Below, in pieces: positions 43,916 through 56,464 of a stretch of DNA of 64,000 nucleotides. The translations under genes and the position numbers were made by a program. The notes under the pieces were generated by a model. It made no database searches and had not been told where the DNA came from. It worked only from the letters and a program-made list of their open reading frames with translations. Within the stretch, counting starts at the first letter, position 1, and each line of letters starts with the position of its first letter. The DNA is from Chaenocephalus aceratus (lineage: Eukaryota > Chordata > Actinopteri > Perciformes > Channichthyidae), in NCBI GenBank assembly GCA_023974075.1, contig CM043793.1, positions 7,868,788-7,932,787 of the forward strand, given 5' to 3'.

Positions 43916-46900
43916 TTTATTGAATACTTGATAACAAAAGCAATCAATATTTTGTTGTGTCAAATGATCTGTTTCACGGCAAGCGGGTCATTATACGAAA
44001 AAACATTTGTTGCTCTCGCTGTAAATGATCCCTTAGGTGTACACTTTATGCAGCATGGATTTGTGTTTATTTAGCCACAGGCTGTTTTAAATACCGACAG
44101 AAAAAAAAGTTGTGACTATATGGTAACCCTAGATTTAAAAATAATATTAATACTCAATATTCTTAGGTAAAGCACACAACATTTAAGAATAGAAATGTCC
44201 AATCTTTATGTAATATCAGTTGTTTTATATTTAAGATGCCTTGCTGTTGGCAATTTGGTGACATTTATGAAACCTTTTTGTCCTGTTGTTGGATAGACTG
44301 GTGCAGTGATGACGTATTTTTGTAGGCAGACCCGGAAGTTAGCATTGCAAAGGGGTCCTTCGACAAAAAGCGATTTGCCCATTGATATTTGGTATATTGC
44401 AAAAGAAAACGGGGAGTCGGAATTGGTAAAAGTGGCTTAGTTATTTCCGGGTTTTAATTGTATCCAAGCACTGTGCTCGAAGTTCAAATTATTTAAACTT
44501 GACCTTGTTTACTGCTGACCTTTCGACGCACAACCAATCAGATGACAGCTGTATGGAGCAGTGCAATCTAGCGGGGTACATAACCATAACAACGAAACTA
44601 GCTTACTGTTCTCACCGCAAGGATCTGTTCCCAAATAGTGGTGAGAAAATCACGCATCATGTGAATACAGATTGAATCACACAGATTTCGTGTTGACACA
44701 CTTGTGAAAAACACAAGACAAGATCATACATGACACAAAAACAAACTCACATTTTCTGTGTCTACCAGAATAAACAGAGCTCCAAAGCTCTTTTTTAGCA
44801 GCTTGCTTTTATCTTACATTTTTCTTTTATATTACAGTGTTAGTTGGCTAAATACGATTTTTTTTTATTCCATATCATCTTAGGATAAATGAAGGATTTA
44901 TCTACAGCTTCTGGAGTCGGGCTGTTTTCTCTACTGGCGTGAACCAAACAGACATCTACTTTACTATCATTAAGAAATACCAAAATGTGCGATCAATCTT
45001 TTCTTACAGTAAATGCTCATGTTGGTGGAAAACCAGGCCTACATCACAGCATCTATCTACAGTAGGATGTGTTTAACAGGGAATACATATCTTCAAGAAT
45101 CACAGCCATAGGATCTTTGAATGCTTCAGAAAAGCCCTTAAAATTGTGATTTGAATTCACACAGTAAAACACTCACATACTGATAGAATGACAAGCTGCT
45201 CTCTGTTGACTGAGAAATAACTAAAAACAGACAAAAAACGCAACGCGGTGCTGAGAAATCTACAGTGAAGATCAACATGGGTCAGTCTGAAGCTCCATGT
45301 TATGTCAACAATATCTTTGCTTTTATTTTAAACCAATTCTAATTAAATTCAAAGTTTTGACCTTTTTTATTTAGAATATTGGTATAAGAAAATCCTGACT
45401 TTCTTGTTTTGCTAAATAGCTGAATTTGAGTTAGATTAGCCAGATTTCATTTTAAACAAACAAACAATAAACACTGACTGTTAGTGAAGTCAGTAACAGA
45501 TTTGATTTGTAAGCTAAAAATGTTTCTAAAACACCTCTAAATGAGAAATGTCTATCTTTTTCTTCAATCAAATCCCATACAGTAAAAAGACCAAAACAAA
45601 CAATGTCTATCCCTCAATAATGATTTACTTCATGTCTGTGGCTCTCAGCCCCATGTCCATTTGGTCCTAATAAAAACATACATCTTTTAAAACATTCTTA
45701 TACAGATTGTCACTTGGTTACTCTTTTCAGTGCTGATTAATCCGTATGTGGCTCTTTAGTTACTAGTTGTGGCAACATGATGGTGATTATAGGATTGAGG
45801 CAAAATAAAGTAAAATGTGTGTGTTCATGGTAGTCAAATAATATGTGATGTACAACAGTGTGGCTCACTATCTTTAAAGGATACTTGTTATAGGTACATT
45901 CACAGTTGTTTTTGGTCTCCACACTGGATTGGTTTACGATAACACCAGAGTTCAGCCTTTGAAAGAAACCTTGTTAGCTTGAACAAACTGTTAGCTGGCT
46001 AGCTAACTGTCCATTAGTTTCCTTGGAGAAAGGTCAAATGGACATTGTTAGGGATTTGACCTCCATGTCTTCCTCTGTGTGGTGCATTCAAATAAACAAA
46101 GCCTGTGTTGAATGAACCGACAAATTGGAAATGGTCTTTTTTATACACAAACATTATAGCCACCTAACTAGCTATTTAGCAAACAAGCTAATTTTCAAAA
46201 CACAAAATAAGCCACACTCAAAGAATCAAAGGTGAAATGTGTAATACTTGGTCTCCTGCTTCAAACTAAGAGGGGGGCACCGTTTTACCTCTACTAATGG
46301 GTCCATACAATCTGCATTTTCTGTCATCAGCAACGAAAGAAGTGGAAAGGAGCCTTATAACTAGCAGCAGGGAAATCATAGTCAAAACTCAACCAAGCTG
46401 CTGAAACTGAGAGCTGGTCTAAATTGATCAAGCTAACGCATGTGTAGTATTAGCTTATAGTTTCCAATAGTTCATCCTAAACATGTTTTTATTTGATTAA
46501 ATTCAAGATAGCAGAAACATGAACGGCACCTTTGTCTTGTCGTCCCAGCCGCCAGGAAATGTCTTAGCTTGGAGGAGAGCGTGCCGCAGCTCACAGAGGT
46601 GGACCTTAAGTTAGCGGTTGTAGCATCATGAATGGATCAACTTGTGATTGACAAGCCCTTAGGCAGCGTTACTGCTCTGTCCTCTCGTGTTGGACTGCTG
46701 GCAGACGTTTCTGGAGGTACAAGTGATATTAGACAGGATGGGCAGGGGCTTGTCAGTTAGTGAGCCTATTTGAGTGAAGATTTCTGCAACTCAATAGATG
46801 TGTCTGACATATAATCAACAAATTAACCTCTTCACATTCCATAGATAATATAAGTTAAAACTAAATTCCAGGCCATATCTTACAGATTGCACCTGCAAGT

Positions 46901-47138
46901 CAAAACTGACTGAATGTTTTCAGCTGTACGCATTTGTTCCAGAGCTGCACAACTCCATTTTGGCTGCCAGGAAAGGTGTGCAATTGGCCAAAAGCCCTCA
47001 GTGTTGTTGTCCGTCAGCACAACACCCACATCACAACACTTATATGACATGTTAATTTAGTGTGTTTGCACACAGCACCGAGTCAGTGCACCTTTTCACC
47101 AGGCCAGAAGGATGTTACTGCTTCCATCCTGCCTGCTC
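43916..47138 (-). other. fam163b: Possible long 3'UTR of fam163b
   Basis: About 3.2 kb of AT-rich sequence downstream of the fam163b stop. It is mostly free of recognisable transposons, apart from a short fragment near 44295-44600 that resembles the small hairpin MITE family of 5599-5834. It ends at a minus-strand AATAAA (43916-43921, followed on that strand by GCTGTG). The low repeat content beside repeat-dense neighbours suggests transcribed or constrained sequence. Other minus-strand AATAAA hexamers occur inside (for example near 46490 and 45310), so the true end could be earlier. No protein-coding frame was recognised here. Confidence 0.35.
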
Positions 47139-47576
47139 CTAGACATCAGTGCTAATGCTTTGGGTGACCACCTCCTTCATGGTGACCGAGCGAATAAGGT
47201 TCTGGTAGAACCTGGCCAAGTCTATGGGCAGTTCAAGGTCCTGCTGCTGCACAGTCCTGTAGCTGATCCTGCGACCGCCGTTGCACAGCCTCTCCGGGTG
47301 CTGCAGGTAGAAGGGCAGGGTGCAGCGGGTGCAGGTCGGGCAGAAGGCATGTGAGCGATGGCACCTGCGCGGTGGCTGTGTGGGGGAGTAGCTGGCAGGA
47401 CCATTGGCCTCAGTAAGGAAGGTAGGGGGGTAGTTTTCCGGTACGTCGCTATAGTGCTCCGGTGTCGGAGGCGTAGGGGGAGCGGACAGAGCCAGGGCCG
47501 GACAAGGAGACATAGAGGCGAGCTCTGGTTCTTCCTCTTCCCCCTTCTCAGACTCCTCCCTCTTACAACAGTAGTA
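47139..47576 (-). CDS. fam163b: FAM163B, second coding exon
   Basis: On the minus strand, acceptor CATTCCAG precedes 146 codons ending in TAG. The product starts YYCCKREESEKGEEEEPE, the palmitoylatable Cys pair and acidic stretch that follow the membrane helix in FAM163 proteins. It continues with a Pro-rich section, the CPTCTRCTLPFYLQ segment, LCNGGRRISYRTVQQQDLEL, and ends QSISTDV, the terminal signature of FAM163A and FAM163B. The NGG-R-Y-V-Q-D-ELP arrangement and the neighbour adamtsl2 favour the B paralogue. The terminal T-D-V could act as a class I PDZ ligand (inference). Little is known of the function; the family is neuronal and the A paralogue was described as a neuroblastoma-derived secretory protein. 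Combined with the first coding exon the protein is 176 aa, slightly longer than the human one (about 166). Confidence 0.95.
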   Translation of the reverse strand, partial: YYCCKREESEKGEEEEPELASMSPCPALALSAPPTPPTPEHYSDVPENYPPTFLTEANGPASYSPTQPPRRCHRSHAFCPTCTRCTLPFYLQHPERLCNGGRRISYRTVQQQDLELPIDLARFYQNLIRSVTMKEVVTQSISTDV

Positions 47577-48809
47577 CTGGAATGGTTACAAACAGGGAAT
47601 GGATACAAGTCAGAGTCAGTGTAATTAAATGTTTAATGTTAATCATGCAGAGGCTAACAATAAGAAGTCATGCTACTAAACAAAACAACACTAGAGCTGA
47701 ATTCATCGATCCACCCTCTAGGCTGAGTTATTATGTCAGAATGTATTGGATAGATTGTTCATGTTCATGTTTGTACATACTTTTTATTAAAACAATCCCC
47801 TCAGGATGAACTCTTCTGATTTTGGTGATCCCATAAATGTTATACAAAACGTCAACGTTGTTACTATAATGCCCCTAGCGATTTGTGGACTTTGTTTTAT
47901 TTGACGTTTTGGCCGTCGCCATCTTGGTCTTTTGGAACCAGAAGTTACACACAAGGTCAAAGCAAAGTAGAACCGAATGCTGAACAAGAGACATATATAA
48001 GACAAATTCATAAAATACAAACACGTTGTGAAAAGGCTTGAGTTCTAAAACGAAGACCATACATCACTCAGACTTGATAGCACTGCGGTAGTGAGCTGTC
48101 AATTGCAAGGTCTGGCCTAAAGCTTACCCTGCTTACTGGTGTAGGACCTTGATTACAAAGTACACATTATGTGGTATATAAGAAGACTTGAAACCAGCAA
48201 TTGGGACCAGAAACTTATCAGGAAAATGTTAATTAGTAATAAAGTACTAAATAAGTAAGTAAGTAATAAATCAAGTAATAAGTAGGGTAATTTGTTCATA
48301 GACTGGCCCCACTTCCCATTAGATTAATGCATGTTTAAGCATTGTTGCTTTGGTAATCCTTATAGTGCCATCATGAGCGTAACATTTGTCATTTTGATTG
48401 AAGCAACTATTATATGGAGCAACACATCATTTGTGTCAATGTTTGTCTCAGTAAACTGTAAAACTAGGATCCTGACTTTGTAGCTAGAGCAATCAACAGG
48501 CCATCATTTAATTTGTCCAATTCTTGGGCTCATGATCAAATAATCAACCTCAGCTGTCAGTTATTCTTCAAATGTTAACACGATAAACTAAGCTGGAAAA
48601 CATTATATTTGCTGAACATTAGCATGATAATATTAGACTCAAAGCATTGCTGTGGTAACTAAACATTACTGTAGACTCATCGTATTAGGGTTTCGGTTAA
48701 ATGCTTTGAATCTTGATGAACTTGGATTATTTTTAAAAAGACTCTGCATTTGCAAATGAGTTTTGGTTCTTTTTCTGTTCAACATTAGTGGGTAGTAAAA
48801 CAGTCATAC
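47577..48809 (-). other. fam163b: fam163b intron between coding exons
   Basis: 1233 bp, phase 0, GT-AG. AT-rich, without recognisable transposons, in contrast to the rest of the window. Confidence 0.85.
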
Positions 48810-48925
48810 CTGTAACCTACATAAACACAGTACAGCAACGATGGTCAGTAAGATCACTGTAGCCAGAATTCCTCCTGCGATGACCACTGTCCCGGCTGAC
48901 ATTCGAAATCCTCTCCATCAACAGC
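48810..48925 (-). CDS. fam163b: FAM163B, first coding exon (membrane helix)
   Basis: A perfect pyrimidine tract plus TGCAG acceptor ends at 48926. The exon has 23 nt of 5'UTR, then ATG at 48902 and 31 codons to a CAG|GTATGA donor (phase 0). The peptide [31 protein letters not shown] is the invariant N terminus of FAM163 proteins: a short lumenal start, one hydrophobic helix (about residues 5-26) and a Cys-rich juxtamembrane end. No signal peptide is needed if it acts as a signal anchor. The start is fixed by family conservation. Because the ATG exon has its own acceptor, at least one noncoding exon lies upstream on this strand (higher coordinates). Confidence 0.95.
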
Positions 48926-49980
48926 CTGCAGGGAGGAAGAGGAGAACAGAGGTGGGACGATGGAAGGAAGATCAGAAGGAAACAATGGAGAAGGTAAAAC
49001 AAGAGGGTAGCGCAAGAGAGGAGAAGAGTGAAGAGGAGGACGAGAAGGAATTCAGAATGAACTGACATTAGTTGAGAACGTTTCAATGGTAAGGAACAAT
49101 ACGTCGTCAATGCTAACTTAGTTTCAAACAGGACACAAACAGAAATCTCCTGGGTGAAAGTCCTTTTTGACAGTTGCTCTGAAAGTCCTTTAACAACGTT
49201 GGAGTTTTTAGAAAGCCCAGTTTGTCTCATAGAGATGTTAAAAAGTGCCTTGCTACGTCAAAATCAGTCACACTACTTCCTGAATACTGGCTATACATCC
49301 ACCCAGCCAGGGAACGTTCTCACAACTTTGGCTAACGTTACCTACAGGTTCTAATAATTTTTAAAGAAAACGTTTTAAGAATAGTAGGGCATAATGTTCT
49401 AACAATGTTATCAAAAACATTTAAAAAAGGTTATCACCAAACATTTTAAGAATGTTTTTGGAGAACATTATCCTACCTTTCAGAAGAACATTCTGGGATC
49501 CAAAATAAAACTTCCAGCTGAAAACGTTTGAAGAGGGCAACCACAATGTCAGGTAAACAACAAACCAAATTGTAATAGACTACAATTTCACTTTGAGGTG
49601 AAACTTCAAAGCAGCCTTAAAGTAAGATCTACCCAAGATGTTAACAAATCCCTGCATGTGTTCAAGCATCAAAGGTGCGAAGCAAATGAAAATACTTTGT
49701 ATGTTGTATTTTGTGTCTCTCCTGTGACATGTCTCCATGCTTTAATGTTCAAAAAGTTCTTTATTTTTCTCATACTGCCTGTGCTGCAGCACCTCTTTTC
49801 ACCCTCTGCCTGAAACCAGAGCCCAGTCTGCTCTGATTGGTCAGCTGGCCATTTCTGTTGTGATTGGTCAAAAAAGTATATTGATATTTATTTCTAAATA
49901 CAGAAATATCAATATACTTTTTTAAGACCTGCATATATTTATGACAATTTAAAAATAGCCTCAATCTGGTTCAAGTTATT
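48926..49980. other. fam163b: Probable fam163b first-intron sequence
   Basis: 49310-49500 holds AACGTT/AACATT repeats (GGTTCTAATAATTTTTAAAG, AGAACATTCTGGGATCC) typical of a fish interspersed repeat with internal palindromes. A perfect-looking hairpin AAAAAAGTATATTGATATTT and complement lies at 49869-49922. Nothing coding. Confidence 0.45.
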
Positions 49981-49991
49981 CATGTTAAAGT

Positions 49992-51474
49992 CCATCCATC
50001 CATCCATCTTCTCCCGCTTATCCGTGGTCGGGTCGCGGGGGTAGCAGTTCCAGCAGAGAGCCCCAAACTTTCTTTTCCCTGGCCACATCAACCAGCTCTG
50101 ACTGGGGGGTCCCAAGGCGCTCCCAGGCCAGCGAAGAGATATAATCCCTCCACCTGGTCCTAGGTCTACCCCTTGGTCTCTTCCCAGCTGGACGTGCCTG
50201 GAACACCTCCCTAGGGAGGCGCCCAGGTGGCATCCTAACTAGGTGCCCGAACCACCTCAACTGGCTTCTTTCGACGCGAAGGAGGAGCGGCTCAACTCCG
50301 AGTCCCTCCCGGATGACCGAACTTCTCACCTTATCTCTAAGGGAGACACCAGCCACCCGGCGGAGGAAACCCATCTCGGCCGCTTGTATCCGCGATCTCG
50401 TTCTTTCGGTCATGACCCATCCTTCATGACCATAGGTGAGGGTAGGAACGAAAATGGCCCGGTAGACAGAGAGCTTTGCCTTCTGGCTCAGCTCCCTTTT
50501 CGTCACAACGGTGCGGTAAAGCGACTGCAGTACCGCTCCCGCTGCTCCGATTCTCCGGCCCATCTCACGCTCCATTGTTCCCTCACTCGAGAACAAGACC
50601 CCGAGATACTTGAACTCCTTCACTTGGGGTAAGGACTCATTCCCTACTTGGAGTGGACAGTCCATCGGTTTCCTGCTGAGAACCATGGCCTCAGATTTGG
50701 AGGTGCTGATCCTCATCCCAGCCGCTTCACACTCGGTTGCGAACCGATCAGTGAGTGCTGAAGGTCGCAGACCGATGAAGCCATCAGAACCACATCATCT
50801 TCAAAAAGCAGTGGTGCAATCCTTAGTCCACCGAACTGCAGACCCCCTCCCCCACGACTACGCCTCGAAATCCGATCCATGTATATTACAAACAGGATTG
50901 GTGACAAAGCGCAGCCCTGGCGGAGGCCAACCCTCACCGGAAATGGGTCCGACTTACTGCCGAGGACCCGGACACAGCTCTCGCTTTGGGAGTACAGAGA
51001 TTGGATGGCCCTGAGTAGAGACCCCCTCACCCCATACTCCCGCAGCACCTCCCACAGTAACTCCCTGGGAACTCGGTCATACGCCTTCTCCAAGTCTACA
51101 AAACACATGTAGACCGGATAAGCGTACTCCCAGGCCCCCTCCAGGATCCTTGCGAGAGTAAAAAGCTGATCCGTCGTTCCACGACCAGGACGGAATCCGC
51201 ATTGTTCCTCCTCAATCTGAGGTTCGACAATCGGCCTGACCCTCCTTTCGAGTACCTTGGAGTAAACTTTCCCGGGGAGTGTGATGCCTCTGTAATTGGC
51301 ACACCCTCTGATCCCCCTTTTTAAAAAGGGGAACCACCACCCCGGTCTGCCACTCCTTCGGTACTGTTTCCGACTTCCACGCAACGTTGATGAGACGTGT
51401 CAACCATGACAGTCCCTCAACACCCAGAGCCTTCAGCATTTCCGGGCGGATCTCATCCACCCGGATCCATCCAT
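49992..51474 (-). mobile_element. Rex3-like (RTE clade) LINE, 5' truncated
   Basis: Minus-strand element ending in a (GGAT)n tail (plus-strand CCATCCATCCATC at the left), flanked by an 11-bp duplication CATGTTAAAGT (49981-49991 and 51475-51485). The 3' tail sequence ATCTTCTCCCGCTTATCCG on the plus strand is characteristic of fish Rex3. The clean duplication marks a relatively recent target-primed insertion. Confidence 0.88.
50018..51460 (-). pseudogene. Rex3-like reverse transcriptase, frameshifted
   Basis: Three overlapping minus-strand frames together give the RT domain: MDEIRPEMLK and WQTGVVVPLFKKG (51460-51300), then NYRGITLP, EEQCGFRPGRGTTDQLF, FVDLEKAYDRVPRELLW, GLRQGCALSPILF (51384-50713), then the thumb with FKYLGVLFSSEGTMEREMGR and LTYGHEGWVM (50716-50018). 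The catalytic box reads FEDDVVLMA where FADD is usual. The endonuclease part is missing by 5' truncation, and there are frameshifts near 51300 and 50715, so it is inactive. Confidence 0.9.
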
Positions 51475-51794
51475 CATGTTAAAGTAAGTGAGAGAAAAGC
51501 AACCTCAAGGTTCCGACATGTTTTCAACTAGATGAACATTTAAATGTTCATCTAGCTTATGTTAAGCATTTCATGTGCCGTCTGCCTACCATTAAACATC
51601 TTGCATTTTTAAAGTTTTGTCATTTCGCTGAGTGCTCCCAAAGCAACTTGACAATTAAAGGCAGTCAAAAGAGCAGAGACTTCCGATAACACAGAAGCAC
51701 TCTCCATCCCACACAGCTTCAGCCTCAAGGACCGTTTAACTTATTGTTTGTCTTCATGCACATAATGGATACAAAAAAATATAATTGTCTAGAC

Positions 51795-52880
51795 CAGGGG
51801 TTTTCAAAGTGTGGGAAGGTGAACCTCCCCTCAGAGAACTTAAGAACAGCCGCGCCCCCCCTCCCAATTATTATTGCTATTATTATTATTATTGTTGTTG
51901 TTGCTATAATGCAGGGGTATTATTATCCAGTGGAAAGCCCTTACCTGCTAACCTAGTTAAATCAAAGTGGTTACTTTCTTTTGGCTGGGCAGTGAAGTTT
52001 TACACACCGTCTTATTTTACTTTCTCAGGACTTTAAACAGTTTTTTGGGGGCAGACCACAAAGAAGAAAATATATTTACACACGTAAGGTCATCATCTTA
52101 ACAGTTTTTTATGCTCATCGAGTCATCTGTGAGCAGAGCATCAAGTTGGCATGCCTATAACAGCTGAATGCGTTGATTACCATTTTGTTCAGCAAAACGC
52201 CTCACAAACTTATTAAGATCCAAAGCTTTAGTGCGTTTTGATTCAATGCTGAGTACAGCCAAACTTGACGGTCTCTTCTCTGTCATTGTAGACCGCAAAT
52301 ACCTCATTCCTTTTGTGTACTTGGGTCCGAATGCTTCTCGTTTTGCGCCATCCCGTTCAAATGAAATCGCCGCCAATCAGATTTCCTCGCTCGCGCCAGG
52401 GCCGGGTGAGGGGTTATAAGGCTCGCGTCTTGTGCTGCATTCACTTGCACTCAGACATTAGGGATTTTCTCTCATAGATGAGCCATAACTTTTATTTCAA
52501 AACAAAGCTGCCAACTGGGGTGGCAAGGCTATTTTTAGGGTGGCAGTTGCCACCCCATGCCACCCGGTAGATCCGCCCCTGCTTGACCGGTACTTGCTTT
52601 TGATCAAAGTCAATGCGGAAACCCCGCACTCACACTGGTAGGCGGAGGTGAAGGGAATGAGCACTTTTACAGCCTTTTTGGCGAGGTGGGGGAACTTGGT
52701 CTCCACAGACAGCCAAAAGTGTGCAAGTGATGTTTTCTGCCAACCGCTGTCTCCTCTCTCACTTCACTAAAAATCGATTCATGTTGCCGCTCGCATAAAG
52801 TTAGCTGAAGTTAACTAGCTAGATTTGACTGTTTGTCGTTATTTTTTTCTCATTATTTTCTCACACTTTGAAAACCGCTG
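51795..52880. mobile_element. Non-autonomous hAT, 1.09 kb
   Basis: Ends CAGGGGTTTTCAAAGTGTG and CACACTTTGAAAACCGCTG; exact 8-bp duplication GTCTAGAC (51787-51794 and 52881-52888), itself a palindrome. A short (ATT)n at 51868-51893. No coding frame. Confidence 0.9.
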
Positions 52881-53543
52881 GTCTAGACGCTATCAACAAG
52901 AGACAGACTGACAGCGACATAGAAAGATTATTCTACTTTGAAAGTTATTAGGTGAAATTATAATCAAAACAATTCTGGATAATATGTAATTGCCTATGGA
53001 CAAAATATTTTTAAAGAGCAAACAAGGAAGAGATTAATAATTCAGGGAAAAGGTAACACAAGGAATGGTTTTCCCCCATTTTTTAAGTCAAGAGTCTATT
53101 TTGAATCTCCTTGAAATTACACGAGAGATAGAGGCAATTGAATTATGCATTTCAATATTCACGTTCCATTCGTGTTTTGTGAAATATATCTCATCCAAAA
53201 CAAAAAATAGACAAAGCAAAAAGTGTAAATAAGGGAAACACTAAAGGGACACCAGCATATGTTCATTTGTATAACATCTAACATTTAATATGAACACAGA
53301 CAGAAAAGTAACCAGTTTCCCCTGAGGGCTTCTGCGCTACAGTGCTCATCCAACATCCTCCTGGAGATGGAAATCACTCATCCCTGATGTTCTGAATTTC
53401 ATTTATGAATCCTTGATATTCAGCTTTCCCTCATGTTTTATACAGCACAACAGGATTCAAAGCAGTGTTTAAAAAATGGAATAGTCAAACACCGACATGC
53501 GGATGCAGAGTTACATGAGAGGAGATGTGACTAAAGCAAAGTC

Positions 53544-53563
53544 GTCATCATCGTCGTCGTCAC

Positions 53564-53632
<69 letters not shown>

Positions 53633-53633
53633 A
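53544..53633. repeat. (ATC)n microsatellite
   Basis: About 27 ATC/TCG units. The poly-Asp frame on the minus strand is an artefact of the repeat. Confidence 0.97.
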
Positions 53634-53786
53634 TTTCCTCTGCTTCCTGTGAGGGTGTGAAGGTAAGCAGGAGTGTGTCGTCCAGGGCAGCGTCACACTA
53701 TGATGCATGTGAAGCTACACGACCAATACGACACCCAACATGCCACAAATAGTCAAGAGGAACATTTATCTGTTAAACATCACCAA

Positions 53787-54066
53787 TAACCAACCAAGGT
53801 AACCCCCCCCCCTTATCACCAAAATCTCCTCCTAGAGCACCATTGTGTTCTTTTTAACCAAATATCTCTCAGAGGGGCGTGGGGAGGGGCTCCTTATTTT
53901 CATCTAAAGTAACAGACAGAGAATCAGCACTCTGGAAACAGGGCTGAAACAGAGGGGATTATGGGTAATGCTGCAATGATCTGTTTGGAGTTTGGAGCCA
54001 AACACTTCAGAGACATGTTTGTATATATCTGAGAGCTATAATATATTGATGAAAAACAGTATAATA
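53787..54066. mobile_element. TTTAAAGGTC MITE fragment
   Basis: CCAAGGTAACCCCCCCCCCC, GCACCATTGTGTTCTTTTTAACC, AGAGGGGCGTGGGG and GAAAAACAGTATAATA as in 40473-40936, read in reverse order to that copy. The end toward 53787 is truncated. Confidence 0.7.
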
Positions 54067-54550
54067 ATACTAATAATAGTATAACTCAGAGATATTACAT
54101 ACGAGACAAATCCACAGGCTGATTCATGTGCACAATTACCCAAGGCCTTATTACTAACATTCAAAGCATAGAGGTTTGGTTTTGGTAAATCACAATTTAT
54201 ATATCGTTATCATAGAGGGGTGGAGCGATGAAGTATTTGTGTAGGCTGGGGGAACGAGTCACTGGACAAAAAGCAATGGGATTTTTAAATTGGATTTTAG
54301 TTAATTGCAGAAAATAAGATCTGTGGCAAACACACATTTACAGTATAATACTTACATATTTTGTTTGGCATGGGCACTGATCTCTAAACTAAGCGAGCAA
54401 TTTGATCCCACCCCTTGCAGTCAACACGCCAAAGTATCTTTGGGCAAGATATGTTATGTTTTGCATAGGGTTTTTCTTGTTGTTGGGTTTTACTTGTTGT
54501 GTGCTCCTTTTACCCCTCACTACTGTCTTTCCGTCTCTGCAGGGCTGGTG

Positions 54551-54923
54551 TGTGACAGGGGGGCGTGGCTGGTTTACTCCTGGTTGCAGATGAGGCACAC
54601 CTGTCCCCACTCACATCATGAACCTGCTCTTTAAGAGCCTGGCCCTCACCTCACTTCTCTGCCAGAGTATTACATGCTGTTCCGCGGTCCGGAGTGCCTT
54701 TCTGCAGCCTGGAGTCTGTTGTTGTTCACTTTGCAGTTTGTTAAGGAGTTCTTTTGAGTTTTTGTCGGGAATGTTTTCCCGCAGCTTTATTTTTGGATTT
54801 ACCAAGCCAGCCAAGCTCCCTGTCGTCAGTACCTGCCTTGGACTACCTTTGTTTATTAAACACATTGAAACTTTATTTTTGTCAGTCTCTGCTTTGGGGT
54901 CCAAGTAGTATCTAAACGTCACA
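54551..54923 (+). mobile_element. Possible solo LTR
   Basis: Segment starting TGTGACAGGGGGGCGTGG and ending AACGTCACA (TG...CA), with ATTAAA near its 3' part and a GCTTTGGGGTCCAAGTAGT end typical of fish Ty3-type LTRs. No target duplication could be seen, so this is tentative. Confidence 0.35.
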
Positions 54924-55607
54924 AGATACACTGAAAAAATGGAAATGTTGACTTAAATTAATTGTATTATGTCAATAGATTTAACATAACTGTATTAGGT
55001 ACATTGAAAGCAATAATATTATGTGTAAATAAAAATTACAAGGTTAATACATTTAATTAAAGTCAACCTTTCAGTTTTCTCCCATAGGCCTGTCTACATT
55101 ATTGAGTGTATTTGAATCCGTAATGTATAATGAAATGTAATGCAGGATAATCTCTACATATTGACACCGGTTTGTGATTTTTTGAAACATGAATGCAAGC
55201 GAACAAAAGTAGCTAGCGTAATGCTTTAGATTAACCTAACGATAGTCGCATGTCATTACTGCTTAGCTAAAGGTGTTTGGCCTGATGACGTTTAGTGGTC
55301 TCATTTAGTCACTTTTAGCAACTGCTGTATTTACTGTAAGACACATTAATGCTTGAGACATTGACCGGCGGGGGATTTAGAGACATATTATATGTCCAAG
55401 AACAAAACGATGAAAATCTAGTTAACTACAGACCTTACTTTGGTAATCAAACCAAAAACCCATTACAAAATACAATGATGTTGAGACAAGGGAGCCCTAA
55501 GGTGCTACAATTAAGGACTGATTCCTGCACCACCCGTTAGCATCAGTTTCTTGTCAAATTCAACAACATGAAAAATATGTATTTAGGATGTGAACGGGAT
55601 ATTAATA

Positions 55608-56060
55608 ATAATTCCTTACATTTATTATAGCGCTTTATCAATGACTCAAAGTGCTTTACATATACACACATTACACATATATCATACATGCAATGGTCAG
55701 ATACTGTGGACAATACCCACAGGAGCAAGTTCAGGTGAAGTGTCTTGCCCAAGGACACACCGGCTTTACAGACGCAGCAGCGGCGGGGTTCACCCCTTGA
55801 TCTGATGATCATTGCACAGCGCACTGCCACACCGTCCATCTTCATGCCTCAAGTCATCGAGGCGCTTTTACAAGTACACATTGGTATTATACATGTACTG
55901 TGGACAATACCCACAGGAGCAAATCCGGGTGAAGTGTCTTGCCCAAGGACACAACGGCCTGACGCAGTGGGGGCGGGAGCGGGTTTCGAACTGGAGTTCC
56001 CCAGCACTCCCCCTTGATCTGATGATCGGATGCACAGACCACTGCGCCACCCGTCCACGT
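55608..56060. repeat. Interspersed repeat, two tandem copies
   Basis: Two adjacent versions share GTACTGTGGACAATACCCAC, AGGAGCAA, GTGAAGTGTCTTGCCCAAGG and CTTGATCTGATGATC. The GCGCTTTA-CAAAGTGCTTTACA start and AAGTGTCTTGCCCAAGGACAC core belong to a very common fish repeat. The second copy lacks the first part. Confidence 0.75.
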
Positions 56061-56464
56061 ATATTGCTGTTATAACGATAAACTGAGCAAATACGCTGCT
56101 ATAAGATATGATGTTCAAAGTTTCAGATTATAAACCAACATAGACTGTTTATATGAAGTGGACATCGTCTTGATGGTTATCATATTCAGTCACAATAATT
56201 CACCTGAACTCCCAGCATCATTTCTGTGATGACTTGAACAAAGCTAAAGAGTGGAAGAGATTACTGGAGTTCCACATTGGGCTGGAAATTATTGCTGGGA
56301 AGTCAGTGACACGAGCAACATAAGCTCCGTCTACGAACTATTGATTGGCTTTTTTGGGGGGTTTCTATGGCTACAGAGACCTTGACCCTGCTGACAGCAT
56401 CAAAGAGGGTCAGGGGTCATTTACACCCAAACAGCCAGCCAACACATAGAAATCACCATCCAGA

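Noticed and set aside
50243..51112. Plus-strand frames over the LINE
   Set aside because: They are antisense shadows of the Rex3-like reverse transcriptase, which has clear motifs on the minus strand.
53511..53708. Poly-Asp protein
   Set aside because: Translation of the (ATC)n microsatellite.
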